A stretch of DNA of 64,000 nt from Sabellastarte sp. h YS-2021 (taxonomy: Eukaryota; Annelida; Polychaeta; Sabellida; Sabellidae): positions 137,022,033 to 137,086,032 of the forward strand of contig OZ024931.1 in the NCBI GenBank assembly GCA_964017235.1, read 5' to 3'. Position numbers and translations under genes: made by a program. The notes beneath the pieces are model-generated. The model made no database searches. It saw only the letters and a program-made list of their open reading frames with translations, and was not told the DNA's origin. This document shows, piece by piece, positions 53,386-64,000 of this stretch. Within the stretch, counting starts at the first letter, position 1. Each line of letters begins with the position of its first letter.

Positions 53386-54399
53386 ATGTTGATATTACAG
53401 TTGGTGCACTTTGTTTCAGGTCCTGTTTGCCTCGCAAGGCTGACCAGAGAAGCCACAGTCACACTGAATTCAGCTTTAAGGCCAAAGACCAGGAAGTGCT
53501 ATCACATGCTATTTAAGAACGTTTTAGCATTCTGTCATTGTGCAAAAATTGCTATTCCATCAGTAAATCTTCACCATGTTATGGCATATCTACAGTATCT
53601 GGTAGAAAATGGTGTATCAGTAAATATGGTGGCAAATAACATTTCAGCTCTTAAAGCCAGCTTCATAATTTATCAATTAAACCATTCAGTGTTTGAAAAT
53701 CCACAAATTGCTTATTTTATCAAAGCCCTAAAAATTAACAGGCCACTCAAGGTGGTCCAAAGGAATGTCATGACCTTGTCTCAGCTCAGGGCCTTGGTAA
53801 CCTTATGTGATACAATTCATTGTGGCCAAGTCTTTAAAGCGGCCTTTTTACTGGCCTTCTTTGCTTTTCTGCGAATTTCGAACATTGCTCCTCATGCTGC
53901 TGGGGCGTTTGACCCATCAAGAAATCTGACTCCCAGTGATATCAAGGTCACCAGGAAGTTCATGAATGTGGCCATAAAATGGTCAAAGACCTTACAAACT
54001 AGAGATAAAATCCATGTAGTTACAGTACCAAAGCTCTCATGTCCCTTATTATGTCCAGTTACAGCACTTCAAAAGGCCATAGCAATGTATCACCCTGCAC
54101 CTCAAGATCCCTTGTTTCAGATTAAAACCTCTAGAGGGTGGGTGGTGCTCACAGATTCTAGAATCAGAAAAGTATTGTCAAAATTAAATGTAAAAATGGG
54201 CCTGTCTCCATCACATTTTACATTCCACACCTTCCGGCGTTCAGGGGCCTTTTTTGCTTATAACTCTCACATGCCCCTGGGCAGCATTAAGCAACATGGC
54301 TCCTGGACGTCGGATTGTGTCTGGGCTTACATACAAGCCAACAAAAATTCCAGTAGAGATATTGCTGCTTCTTTTGCTGCAATTATAGATAATGCTTAA
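53386..54399 (+). CDS. DIRS tyrosine recombinase, 337 aa
   Basis: An N-terminal SAM-like core-binding region (LNSALRPKTRKCYHMLFKN, HVMAYLQYLVENGVSVNMVA) precedes the catalytic domain. That domain has the Arg in FFAFLRISNIAPH, a Lys region (FMNVAIKWSKTLQTRDKI), the H-x-x-R box in FHTFRRSGAFF, HGSW and the nucleophilic Tyr in VWAYIQ. All five classical positions are present. The enzyme integrates circular DNA by recombination rather than by strand transfer, which explains the lack of target duplications. Only about 65 bases separate it from the RT frame. Confidence 0.9.
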   Translation: MLILQLVHFVSGPVCLARLTREATVTLNSALRPKTRKCYHMLFKNVLAFCHCAKIAIPSVNLHHVMAYLQYLVENGVSVNMVANNISALKASFIIYQLNHSVFENPQIAYFIKALKINRPLKVVQRNVMTLSQLRALVTLCDTIHCGQVFKAAFLLAFFAFLRISNIAPHAAGAFDPSRNLTPSDIKVTRKFMNVAIKWSKTLQTRDKIHVVTVPKLSCPLLCPVTALQKAIAMYHPAPQDPLFQIKTSRGWVVLTDSRIRKVLSKLNVKMGLSPSHFTFHTFRRSGAFFAYNSHMPLGSIKQHGSWTSDCVWAYIQANKNSSRDIAASFAAIIDNA

Positions 54400-54489
54400 C
54401 CTTTCAAAGTTAAAGTGCTGTACACAGCACATCTGGGATAAATCTCCCTCATTTTCAGGGGTCATTTCATCAAATACAACCTTTTCATA

Positions 54490-54660
54490 TCAGATTGACC
54501 TTTGCTTCAAGTCATGTGACCTTTGACCTCGAGGTACCCAGAGGGGTTGACCTCTGACCTGCGAGTGACCCACAGGGGTCACTCACCTGACCTTGAACTG
54601 GCATCTGGTGTGTGACCTCTGACCTTGTCATGTGACCTCAGTCAGTGACCTTGGATTTTC
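54490..54660. promoter_or_regulatory. Cluster of TGACCT half-sites, three as DR1
   Basis: Within 170 bases of the DIRS 3' region TGACCT recurs about ten times. Three pairs have one-base spacing: TGACCTTTGACCT at 54517-54529, and TGACCTCTGACCT at 54548-54560 and 54613-54625. DR1 of AGGTCA is the binding site type of RXR, HNF4 and COUP-type nuclear receptors. A perfect inverted repeat GAGTGACCC/GGGTCACTC (54563-54584) sits between them. Function is inference. Confidence 0.6.
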
Positions 54661-54937
54661 ACATGACATCATTTATTCAAAAAGTTGTATTTTATGTGTT
54701 TTAATGTCTCTGTGTGTATTTACATTTCTATGCTACAAGTAACTATAATTCATGTGTATTAGATTTATCACACTTAACTTACATGCTATTTTAACTTATT
54801 TTATGTAACCTTGTATTTATCTGTGATTTAATAATCTTAGTTGTAACTTGTGTATTATTTCTGGATCTGTGTATACATTATAGTTAGACAGATACAATTA
54901 TATATAATAAAGTTTAACTCCGCATGTATGTTGTCTT

Positions 54938-54958
54938 CTTGGGGTGGGGGAGGGACTG
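54938..54958. repeat. DIRS right inverted terminal repeat
   Basis: CTTGGGGTGGGGGAGGGACTG, complement of the left end. Preceded by TATAATAAAG, which could serve as a polyadenylation signal. Confidence 0.85.
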
Positions 54959-57039
54959 TCAACACAAAACACCAAGCATCACTATGTACATTACCGAACA
55001 AATACTTTTAAAGGCCATTCCTCTGAAACTGTGGCAAGGGCTCAAAGCCAAAAATTTACCAAAAGAGAATCTTTCGGGTGTTATTTAAAATGAGATAGTT
55101 TACTCAGCAATGGAAACAGTTGCAAAGAAATGCACACAGGAAATCAAATTCTGTATAGGTAAATGACCAAGTAGGTGTTCAATGTTTGAAAATAATGGCC
55201 TGTTTTACGACGTCCATTATTTCAAATATTGGACACTTTACATACTATTAACCGATTGAAATGACACCCTTTCCTTAATTTGTCAATTCCACAGATGTTC
55301 TTTAACCTTCTTACTTTTTATTACTATATTATTAGTGTGTACTTCTGGGTTTTTATGACCATTTTGGTTGAATCAAATGTGGAAGAGTTTCTTTGGAAAT
55401 TTGCCAAAAAAAGTTTCCATCACAGAGCAAAACAATTTTCCATGCGTGAAAGATATTGATAAAGAATATTTTTAAAATTATTTTTGACACTTTTAACAAA
55501 ACAAACTCTATCGGGTGTAATTTAACTATATTTATATGCTTTGTGTTTAATCATAAATTAATCTTCTTCTAAATTGTACAATTGTTAGGATAAAAGACAA
55601 ATATAAAAAATATCAGCCCATCAATTTACCTCTAAGCACATCTCTATTAACATGTTAAATTAATAGAAAACGTCTAGAAAACTGCTTTTGTACAGTTGGT
55701 GCTTCAAGCCGTAGATAGACACACATATTACACAATTTGTTATTGCTCTTAGGAATTGGTGGCAGTATTGATTCTGTTTGTGTAAATAACTCCAAAGATT
55801 ATACATGGGATACTTGTCATATTTTTATGCAGAGTGAGCCCTGCCCGTGGTTCAATGGTCATCAACAAAGCTTTGAATCTAGATTGAGTTTCCAAAACAA
55901 TTGCAAACCAGTTAAAGGTGGAGAAATAAGGAAACAAGATGATGGTCATATCGATAGTCTAATTTGAAACATGAGATCTATCTAGACTCACGCTTCTAGA
56001 GATGTGCTAAGATTAGTGCTTAAATGGCTGACAGTCTGAGTTATAGACGAGCCATGGGGTGTGTCTGAGTAGGAATTTTTTTTCTCCATATTTTCATAAA
56101 TTCTCTGATGGTTTTGCAGCTGGCGCATGTAGCCCAAAAGATTTTTCGGCCTTGTTAAATTTCAAGCACCTCAGGCACAGATGTATATCTGACAAGATTA
56201 CATTTTTGTGGTTTTTTCAGCACTACCCCTGGTTGGGGGGTATGTGGCGTTACAGTCACTGCTTGTTCTAAGTGCAGTAAGGTTGATTTCTTTGGATTTT
56301 AATATAGGTTTTCATAAGCGGAAGTTATAAATGTATTTCGCCAATGACAATGATATCAAAACAATAAACCGGGGTGAAAATAAAATCGCTGACACAAATA
56401 TTGGTATATATACATAGGAAACTTGTAGAAATTTTTAATGTCTGTCATCACTTTGGCTACTATATGTGGTATGAAGAAAAAAGCAGTGTTTATATCAAGT
56501 TTTATTTTTTAAAATCAAGTAGTCTGTGTTGCGGTTTGTACTGAGCGGAGGTGTATCAGTAACTATTGAAATTATCAAGCTATCACACAAACTATCAGGC
56601 TTTACAGTTATGAAGGCTCAAGAAATAATGTAAAATGTTCTTCTTGCCCTACTTTATAAATAATGATTCGGTATTTTCATAAATCATCAGTAAAAATAAT
56701 TTCTGGTTGTGTTTGTGTTATCATATTTCCAGAAATACCAATGGCTGATCATTGTTAAAAGTAACATTCTCCTAGCTTCCTTGACTGAACTAAAGTTAGC
56801 AATATTTTCTTACAAACCAGTTTGGAAAAAAAGTGTAACTATAAGGGTATGGACACAAGAGATACTCTCTGTCACGTTGCTGAAGGGAGCCATTATGTAT
56901 GTATTTATTTAAATGACATAAATTAGTTTAAAACTCTGACCTTTTGCTTTAATAATTTGGAACATATAACTAATAATAATTATACTATAGTAAACACAAA
57001 GGTCTGGTTATTTCTGTCTGCTGTATTTTTGTTGAATAG

Positions 57040-57186
57040 GTCAAAGTTAAGAAAATAGAAGAGCAAGATACACAACAGCCAATCAAGATGTTGAATTTCG
57101 GAAGTCGAGTACATTGTGAGCTGGTAAAAGTCCATAGTAACATCACTTTGAGCCTAAGAGATATGTTGCTGACTCAAAAAATATGA
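57040..57186 (+). other. Weak candidate terminal exon
   Basis: After TTTTTGTTGAATAG the frame VKVKKIEEQDTQQPIKMLNF continues for 48 codons to TGA at 57184. The composition is protein-like (charged, then SRVHCELVKVHSN), but no domain is recognised and no partner exon is visible. Confidence 0.15.
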
Positions 57187-58549
57187 AATGAGTGTAATTA
57201 CCTTCTTTGTAAAGGCTGTTTCACACATACATGAAAGCATACACACATACATCAATGTAAATGCAAATGGAAGTTTGCGCTTCCTTCAGCTTATCATTGG
57301 ACTATTTCAAACTTTCATGTTTTGTCGCCCTGATTTAGGTTAAAATGAAAGAAAAATAGCAAAATATAACATGGAAAATATACACAATTACAGCAGCTTG
57401 GTTTGTAACCTGACTCATATGGGGTGTAGAACCACACAGTTGTTGACCTTTGAGCTTAGGTAATTTTTTTTCAGCCAAAAAATTTTAATCTTTCCACTCT
57501 TGAGAGGAAAGTCAATATGATGGGAATTAAGCCATTCTAAATTAGTTGCAACAACAAAAATTTCTTTAGCACACCTAACCGTTACACCAAATGCATATAC
57601 TAACTGTTTATCTAATTTCAAGTCACGTGCCATAGTGCTGACCTTGATGGAGAACATTTTTCTGCAATGTACCTATTTTATCAGAAAAGAATACCTATCC
57701 AAATGTATTTTCAAATTTAAAAATTTAATATGGATAAATACACCAGTTTATCTATTCTGTTTGAAAATCAGATAGTCAAGACTCAGTAGCTCAGACGACT
57801 GATCTTCAGTTCCCAGTAGCCAGAAAACACCTTTTTATATAAATACCAGTATAATAAATTAACAATTAATGTCAAAATATCAATTATATTTTACGACCCT
57901 ATATTAATATAATAAACAAAGTGTATCTAACAAAGTCAAAAATGCTATGAGTCATTCATCTTAAATTTCCTGAACTCATCACATTGGAAAATCATATTCA
58001 CACCTTTCAATAATACTTTTTGAACTGTTTTGTAACTGAATAGTTCATCACAAACTTGTACTCACAGTATATGATTAGTAAAATCAGTAACTCTTTCTTT
58101 GATTCACCCATATAAGTGTCCTGTAAAATTTGATGCAATCTTTCAGAAATAACTTGACTGCAGTGTTTGCATCTCCCTTCAATTCTCCCTTCAGATTGAT
58201 TTCAATACATTGTAAAATGGATCCAGGAGTCAATCAATTTATAAAATGTATTAAATTATGTTTCGAGTTATTGTTATAAACTTCAAAGGAAAAAAAAGGA
58301 TTATAAAATAAACCATTTATGCTGAAATATGCTCAGGACTGACCTACTCAGGTGATTGAAGCATGTTCAGGATTGCACTGTTCTGGTGACTGATCAGTTT
58401 GATATCACTTTTAAATGTGGTTAAAATGTTTATTGTTTCAAAACATTAAACAGAGCAATCAAAAGACTATAAAGTGAACCCTCTTCCTTGAAACATGCTC
58501 AGTATTAACCTGCACCCTAATAAGAGTAATAATGTTTTTTTAGAAAATT

Positions 58550-58690
58550 GAGGGTTTTTCTCCACATGCCCCCCAAAAGGGTGAGGGCTTTACTCCATAG
58601 GTTGAAAAATTAGCTGAGGGGTTTTCTCCACAACAGAAATTTGAGGGGTTTTCTCCTGAGGGATTTTCTCCACAGAGCGATTCTGGTGAG
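58550..58690. repeat. Short minisatellite GAGGGGTTTTCTCC
   Basis: Five or six units of TGAGGGGTTTTCTCCAC with variable spacers of 10-30 bases. On the minus strand they read as repeats of CGEN(P)S/GEKPS. Not seen elsewhere in the window. Confidence 0.65.
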
Positions 58691-60999
58691 GACCATTTCC
58701 CTGTAAAACAGCCTACATATTTCACAAATATTTGACTTCTTGATTATAATGTTACATAATACTGAAGGAGATCAACAGCTGACATGGTTTTATGCTAAGA
58801 AGGTAATCCCGCAACAAATACCTGAGCATTGAACATTTTTCTTCCATAGCCTTTACAATGAACATAATGCAGATTACAATTTGCATGATGGCATGATGTT
58901 AAAACATCTCAACAAATAGGTCCTTTTTATATTGATCTTAACTTATGTTTAAACCAAGTAGTTCTCTGGTTGTAAACAAAGAAAATAAAATACACATTGA
59001 GGAATAGCTAACCAAATTAATTTCTCAAGTAAAACTTTTGCACCAAAACACAAAACCTTGCCACTTAAGCTTACAGGTTGAAAAATTGAGATTGTTGATT
59101 TAAAGAAATTTTATTTCATTTTTTATTTTGCTGATTTAATAAATAAAAACAGAGTTTAAAAATTGGTTTTGATAGTTACAAATCAGGTTATGAGGTAAAG
59201 TCATTTCAAATTAGGACAGTACAGTGATAATTGTTACTTTATCAAATTTTGCTAATTTGCTACAAAAAGAAAACAAGGCAAATGGTGTAAACTTCTGAAG
59301 AAAACAGATTTGTCCTTAATCACAAGGAATATTCTAAGAAAAAGTACACCTATTATACTCAAAATGTAAACATGAGTACAGCCTATTTATAAATGTACTC
59401 GAGTACAAGTACCTCATGAGTACTCTGGAACCAATCATGTTTTAAACCATTCTCAATTTCAAGTTATATTCTATTCCCGTTTCCATGAGTGTATGAAACA
59501 GCCTCAAACTGATTAACATGTAAACATATTCATTAATTTATTATGTCTATAGCACCAGTTATTTTATTTAAACTTTCTTAGACTTCAGGAATGTTCAGTG
59601 TGTCTACCTGCCAAGATAAGACACCAGCCAATATTCCCAGTTTCTCCCACATTGGTCATCAGTGATGTAGTTGTTATTAATTTTGGAAATTTATCACTTG
59701 GCTTTCACTTAAATCGGTGTTCATTAGTTAGTATCTAACAAATGTCAATATATGAGTAAACAGTGATGGCTAGCAAATGAATTATATACTAAGTATTTAT
59801 ATTTTAATACTGCTTGCCATCTAAAGTTTGACATTGATATTGCAAATTTAATGCCATTCTTACACCACTGATGACTAATTCAACTTATTAATGTGACCTA
59901 ATGTGAAAACAAAACCATTACTTCCTCCTCATTATTAAGTTTATATATCTATTATACATCTTTGGGTTTTCGTTTTTAACTTGGCCAAAACTCCAACACT
60001 TTTCTAGGTAATCCTTTTACCAAACGGAACGATCCTTTGACAATTTGAGTAAATACTGAGTATCCTCCTGCCAATATGATGTTTATTTATATGCTTCATG
60101 CAATGCATATAATACCCGTCTGATTGTTGTACTATTATGATAGTAATTTCTTTTACCCTAAATTCATAAATAAGTTCCCTTGAAAAGGGGGAGCTTATAT
60201 TTTTGTTTTGGTCGATGTTTTCAGACAGTTTATGTTGCTACATATTCCCCCATCCGCAAGAAAATATGCAATGGGATTATTATTTTAGTTATATACATAA
60301 TCTACTGACTGTTTTTAGAATACAATTTACAAAGCACTATAAAATAATGACTTTCAACACATATAAAATAATTACAATACTTTTTAGAATGTAATTTACA
60401 ATGACATACTGCACTAATATAAGTAAGGCTTTCAACATATAAAATATCAAATAATAATTGCAATAAAATAGAGTCAAAAGTTATTAAGCATAACCCATAT
60501 CACAATGAGGCCAAATAATGACAACTGTGTTACCCCAGCCAGCCAAATGCCCAAGGTCTCATAAGCCACTATGTAGGCAGACAATAACTAAAGTGTAAAC
60601 AGACCAACATTATATTTTAGACTGACACTTTGGCAGTGTATAATAAAAAAAAAACTTTAAGAAAGTGGAAGCGAAGGGCATCCAAACACCTAGTAGAAAG
60701 GTAGCCAATGGGAGAGATGGGAACAAAATACAGAAGAAGCCGAGGAAGGAGATGAGGGAGGTATAAATGTATTGCCACTGTTACAGTCACAGGGCCAGCA
60801 CGGTAGTAATTACCAGTTGCTTTTAAGCTGCAACAGGAAAAGACAGAAAGTTTAACTTAACAAATTTATTTAACAATTAAAATTAATGATTACAGTCAAC
60901 TGGTATGCTCTCAAAAGTACGTACAATGATACAATAATGTAACAAATTTGATCTGGCCACTGTAACTGACAGATAAGTTTCCACTGTATCAAGCAGTCT

Positions 61000-61130
61000 G
61001 TCCTGTGATGTGTCCTGTAATCCATCCAATGTCCACTAACACAGATATCCGTATCTTGTGATCTGTTCAATATCCGATAGCACAAAATGTTCTGATCCTG
61101 TAATTTGTTCAATGTTTAATCACACAAAAT
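61000..61130. repeat. ~44-bp tandem repeat, three units
   Basis: Three units of the form CCTGTAAT(T/C)..TTCAATGT....CACACAAAATGTC with about a quarter of positions changed. It lies about 0.5 kb beyond the recombinase end of the minus-strand DIRS relic and could be part of its terminal region. Confidence 0.5.
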
Positions 61131-61605
61131 GTCTGTATGCAGGTATCCAGAGAGTTTACACAACCGTATGGTCTGCTCCAAGATACAGACAATGTTCAAA
61201 ATGCAGTAAATCCACTCTCTGGTACAACCACACACTGCATGTAGAGACAGAAAATATCCAAAGTACAGCAAATCTATCCAGATACTGTAGAGAATTCACT
61301 CCAGCAAAAGTTCACAACAACACAAGTACTTTTAAAACACACATAGCCTTACTTATAACCAACAAATACTATATTAATCTGTGGTCAGGTGTACAGTCCT
61401 TATATACAAGCATGAAAACTTCCAGACACTTACAGAACTAATTTGAATTTAAGACCTGTTACCAGATTCACCAAGGAAGTTCTAGAGACTACTGGCAATT
61501 GGATTTTCCCAAATCTACTGTTATAATCACTGAGGTTATTAGAAGGATTTTTCCCCAGTCTATAAATAGATCAGTACTGTATAGCACATAAAAAGAATCA
61601 CACAA

Positions 61606-61974
61606 TTACCTTATATGACAATAAATAGACATGAAGCTTAGATTAAACAATGCACTTATATAGTGCCCATATATGTAACAGCCATACACTGTCCGAGGAC
61701 AATGTACCTTGGGCTTGGATGTCCTGTTTGGGACAGGCCATTGGTGAAAGTCAATAAAGCCCCATCCTAAATCATGAAAAGTGAAGGTGAGGAACCGACA
61801 AACATTCTTGAGGTGCTTCCTAACTTGGGAGTCTCTCAGAAAGACCAAAACATCTACCTTTGACCGCTGAAATGGAGGATTATTAGGAGCTGTAGGAGTA
61901 ACAGCTAGCGATGTCCTGATGGCAGTCACAGGACACAAGATAGTCCACCTACTTGAAACTGTGTCCATAGACAC
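61606..61974 (-). pseudogene. DIRS relic: tyrosine-recombinase piece
   Basis: LCPVTAIRTSLAVTPTAPNN corresponds to LCPVTALQKAIAMYHPAPQD of the complete recombinase at 54.04-54.10 kb. LRDSQVRKHLKNVCR corresponds to LTDSRIRKVLSKLN, and the LTFTFHDLGWGF stretch sits where the H-x-x-R box belongs. It is degraded at the catalytic end. Confidence 0.7.
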
Positions 61975-62099
61975 ATCATTGAACAGAAAAGCCCTTTGTC
62001 CAACTCAGATCCATGAACACAAGTTAAGTGTTTGATACAGGTTTATCCCTGGTCATGAACGTGGAAATATGAACAGGAAACGATTGTTTATCAGGGGGC

Positions 62100-62282
62100 C
62101 TAACATGGCACCAAAATTAACTCCTCTGAGATATAATTATCAATGTGTATAGAAAAGTTTAGAGCAGAAGTGTGGTTATTCTCTGTTACCCCCAGTATTG
62201 TACTTCTATCGAAATCCAAAGGAAAACCAAACTGGCGAAGATTTAAGAGTTGCTGATCATAATAATCGGACAAAGGTGTCAT
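62100..62282 (-). pseudogene. DIRS relic: N-terminal polymerase piece
   Basis: PLSDYYDQQLLNLRQFGFPL followed by DFDRSTILG matches GYSDAQLIELLRFGFPL and DYDRNSVLQ in the complete element at 51.8 kb, including the following NNHTSA/KNHSSA word. Confidence 0.75.
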
Positions 62283-62427
62283 CCACCTATTATTAACATT
62301 AACAAGAAAACAATTTAATGAAAGTAAAACGGATCCATAAATAACTCATTTCTTAACACTTTGTGTGATTTTTGTCCTCATTTTTTCGGAATTGTTTTGA
62401 GCCTGAGCATGTCTTTGAGTATGATCT

Positions 62428-62988
62428 CTACAAATCTTTTTTATGTTTCCAACCATGTACCAATTTTACTCTGTTCCATCCTACATAAAAGAATGCCATC
62501 TCTAGCCTTTCCGGTTTCCCATGAGAAGTCCTGAGCACCATCAAGTAAGTTGATTGCAAGATCACATATTGATCACATATTGATGACACATTATTCCTAA
62601 TAATCAAATTCGGCTCATCTGTCATGGTTCTACAAAAGCCAGCCATCAATTGAAAAGAGGACAACTGATTATAGATGAATTTTTCTTTACTCTGACCAAC
62701 CATCACCAACTCACGTGGCCATTTGACTCTGTTATTGAAGTAAACATCAACTGAACCACCCCTTTGAGATTTTATTTTAATATTATCTGCATAGAGGTTG
62801 TCAGCAAGTTCCCGCAATCTATCCTGAATCTCTTGCTGAATCCAAAAATCCTGCTTAAGATATGCTGATGGAGAGATATTCATTGAGCAAGTTCTGGCAG
62901 ATGGATTCACAGCCAGGGAAATACAATTGCCAAGTGCAGCAAGTCTTGTGATTTTTTCACGTTTGCTTTTAATCTTTGAACAATTCAA
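62428..62988 (-). pseudogene. DIRS relic: gag-like body, 186 aa
   Basis: A long open frame with basic N-terminus, MNISPSAYLKQDFWIQQEIQ, then SVDVYFNNRVKWPRELVMVG, aligning with the gag region of the complete element at 50.27-50.55 kb (VDIVVAKKVSWPHEYILGG). It continues with helical text and stops before the Cys/His cluster. Confidence 0.65.
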
Positions 62989-63320
62989 ACCAGTATTTTT
63001 AACCTTTGAAAGTCTATTGCTGATAGCATTAAGCTGGGCCGAAATATCTTGATTGACTGATCATGATCATCTGTTTTCTGCTTAACAGGACTTGCACCCA
63101 CTGGTGCACTACCCCAGTTAGCAGTCCTGGCATACACAGCAGAATTATCAAGGGACTCTGATTCAAAAAGAAATCTTATCTGAACCATGTAATTACTCAT
63201 CTAAATCAATTTCCGAATTGCAAGTACCCGAAAGCTCAGTTAAAAGTACCTGACCGGGAGTTGGATTCGACCCCAAAGATTGTGTAACAAAGTCCTTATC
63301 TTGAGACATCTGCAACTTAA

Positions 63321-64000
63321 TCAACAAATGTATTTCTCTTCTACCAAACTTCAAATTTTATCTCTTTTCTTCCATCTATGTGTGTAAAATAAAACAAAAG
63401 GCCGAAAAACTAAAAATACTGATCCGAAAGATGAACTAGAATAAATATTTTCTGATGTGTGCTGTCTGAGGTTGAAAGTCAAAATGACAGCATGGCCTCC
63501 TAAAGACAAGGGTATGAACCAGCAAGCCAGGTTTTTGGCAATTATCATCTGTAGACATGAGACTTTTTGGCAAATATGAATTTGACCTTTGACCTTTATT
63601 AAGTTTATTTGCCCTACTTCAGCCAAATCAGGTTTCTTTGGTATGCTGTTTACAGGTACAAGAAATTTTTAACAGGTTTGAGAGAAGACAACACAGTGAT
63701 CTACACAGGAAACACTTTTCACATATTTCTATTACTTTACATTGGGACTACGGCCTTTCTTTTATGGCTGTGCGATATGAAAATGGTACATGATTGACAT
63801 CAAAACAATTTGATTGAAATTTGACAATTGTCTGCATAAGTTTCTTTCCTCTTGGTCATTTTTACCCAACTGGAGAATACAGTAGTTGTAATTTATAAAA
63901 ACTGTGAGCTGTGAATAGTTGGAAGCCTTGCCCTGACCTTTTATGACTAAGTTGTTTCCATGCTGGCCAATGTCCTCCTCTGATTTTGTGATGATGTCAT
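63321..64000. other. No gene seen
   Basis: No recognised domain. The frames at 63351-63626 (minus) and 63609-63797 (plus) are hydrophobic or mixed without splice context. Confidence 0.3.

Larger units (their letters stand above)
49132..54958 (+). mobile_element. DIRS-type tyrosine-recombinase retroelement, nearly whole
   Basis: A 5.83-kb element bounded by short inverted terminal repeats: CAGTCCTCCCCACCCCAAG at the left (49132-49150) and its complement with two extra bases at the right (54938-54958). In order it carries a gag-like gene, a reverse transcriptase with RNase H, and a tyrosine recombinase in place of an integrase. Inverted termini favour the DIRS group over Ngaro/PAT, which have split direct repeats. 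All expected parts are present; a small number of breaks (perhaps two to five) is suspected, so it is probably inactive but fairly young. No target duplication is expected for this class and none is seen. Confidence 0.9.
54959..61605. other. Long gene-poor interval
   Basis: No solid gene. A small minisatellite at 58.55-58.69 kb and a 44-bp repeat at 61.00-61.13 kb are listed separately. Two weak exon candidates with AG acceptors were noted (55753-55967 and 57040-57186, both plus). A short AGTAC palindrome cluster is at 59.40 kb. The rest is AT-rich sequence without recognised repeats. Confidence 0.35.
61606..63320 (-). mobile_element. Second DIRS-type relic, partly deleted
   Basis: On the minus strand, from 63.32 kb downward: a gag-like start (MSQDKDFVTQSLG), a gag body (62988-62428), a short piece from the start of the polymerase (62282-62100) and a tyrosine-recombinase piece (61974-61606). 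Most of the RT and RNase H is missing, and several breaks are apparent. Each piece is related to, but clearly diverged from, the element at 49.1-55.0 kb, so it is an older insertion of a sister family. Terminal repeats were not identified. Confidence 0.8.

Noticed and set aside
55753-55967. Phase-1 exon candidate after TTATTGCTCTTAG
   Set aside because: The text is Cys-containing but matches no domain; no donor or partner exon, and the frame ends in a stop. One AG acceptor is not sufficient evidence.

Overview
The window looks like nuclear DNA of an invertebrate animal, most plausibly a marine lophotrochozoan or a similar aquatic lineage; I cannot name the species. The reasons are an AT-rich background, no compact ORF-dense organisation, candidate exons with GT/AG borders, and a very diverse transposon load (L2/CR1-like, Tx1/L1-like and APE-type LINEs, tRNA-derived SINEs, PIF/Harbinger and hAT DNA transposons, several MITEs, and DIRS-type tyrosine-recombinase retroelements). 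No rRNA, functional tRNA or CRISPR array was found. Only a few short exons look like ordinary host genes.

Layout. 0-10.5 kb: an L2/CR1-like LINE 3' end (+), a PIF/Harbinger transposase relic (+), a nearly full-length but broken L2/CR1-like LINE (-) flanked by about 100-bp direct repeats, degenerate CAGGCCTGT repeats hosting two MITEs, a 37-bp minisatellite and a hAT-type transposase relic (-). 10.5-19.7 kb: T-rich DNA, a Tx1/L1-like LINE (-) whose 5' end abuts a foldback-like structure. That structure has two oppositely oriented arrays of a 21-bp minisatellite around an AT-rich core, and the right array is open for 241 codons of heptapeptide repeat. 21.4-24.9 kb: a DNA transposon with about 280-bp inverted repeats and a Psq-type HTH relic, its left arm split by a later L2/CR1-like LINE. 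25-32 kb: mostly anonymous DNA with one MITE, one LINE fragment and two tRNA-derived SINEs, one with a clear target-site duplication.

32.9-37.5 kb is the most unusual part. Behind a two-period tandem duplication lie three close-set AT-rich genes on the + strand: a BIR-domain (IAP-like) protein, a PC4/p15-like DNA-binding protein with a Cys-rich tail, and a protein with two RING-like domains. Each stop codon is followed by, or overlaps, a palindrome. The content recalls anti-apoptotic and RING genes of large DNA viruses such as malacoherpesviruses, but host origin is equally open; no capsid, polymerase or integrase gene is visible. 38-48.6 kb: a degraded L2/CR1-like LINE, a hAT-derived element with an 8-bp target duplication, diverged tandem repeats, a host exon encoding one transmembrane helix (phase 1-1) with a possible cytoplasmic-tail exon, and a near-complete APE-type LINE with ORF1 and ORF2 (-).

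49.1-55.0 kb holds a nearly whole DIRS-type element (gag-like, RT-RNase H, tyrosine recombinase, inverted terminal repeats) whose 3' region carries three DR1-spaced TGACCT repeats. A second, older, partly deleted DIRS relic lies on the - strand at 61.6-63.3 kb. The DNA between and after these holds only small repeats and very weak exon candidates.
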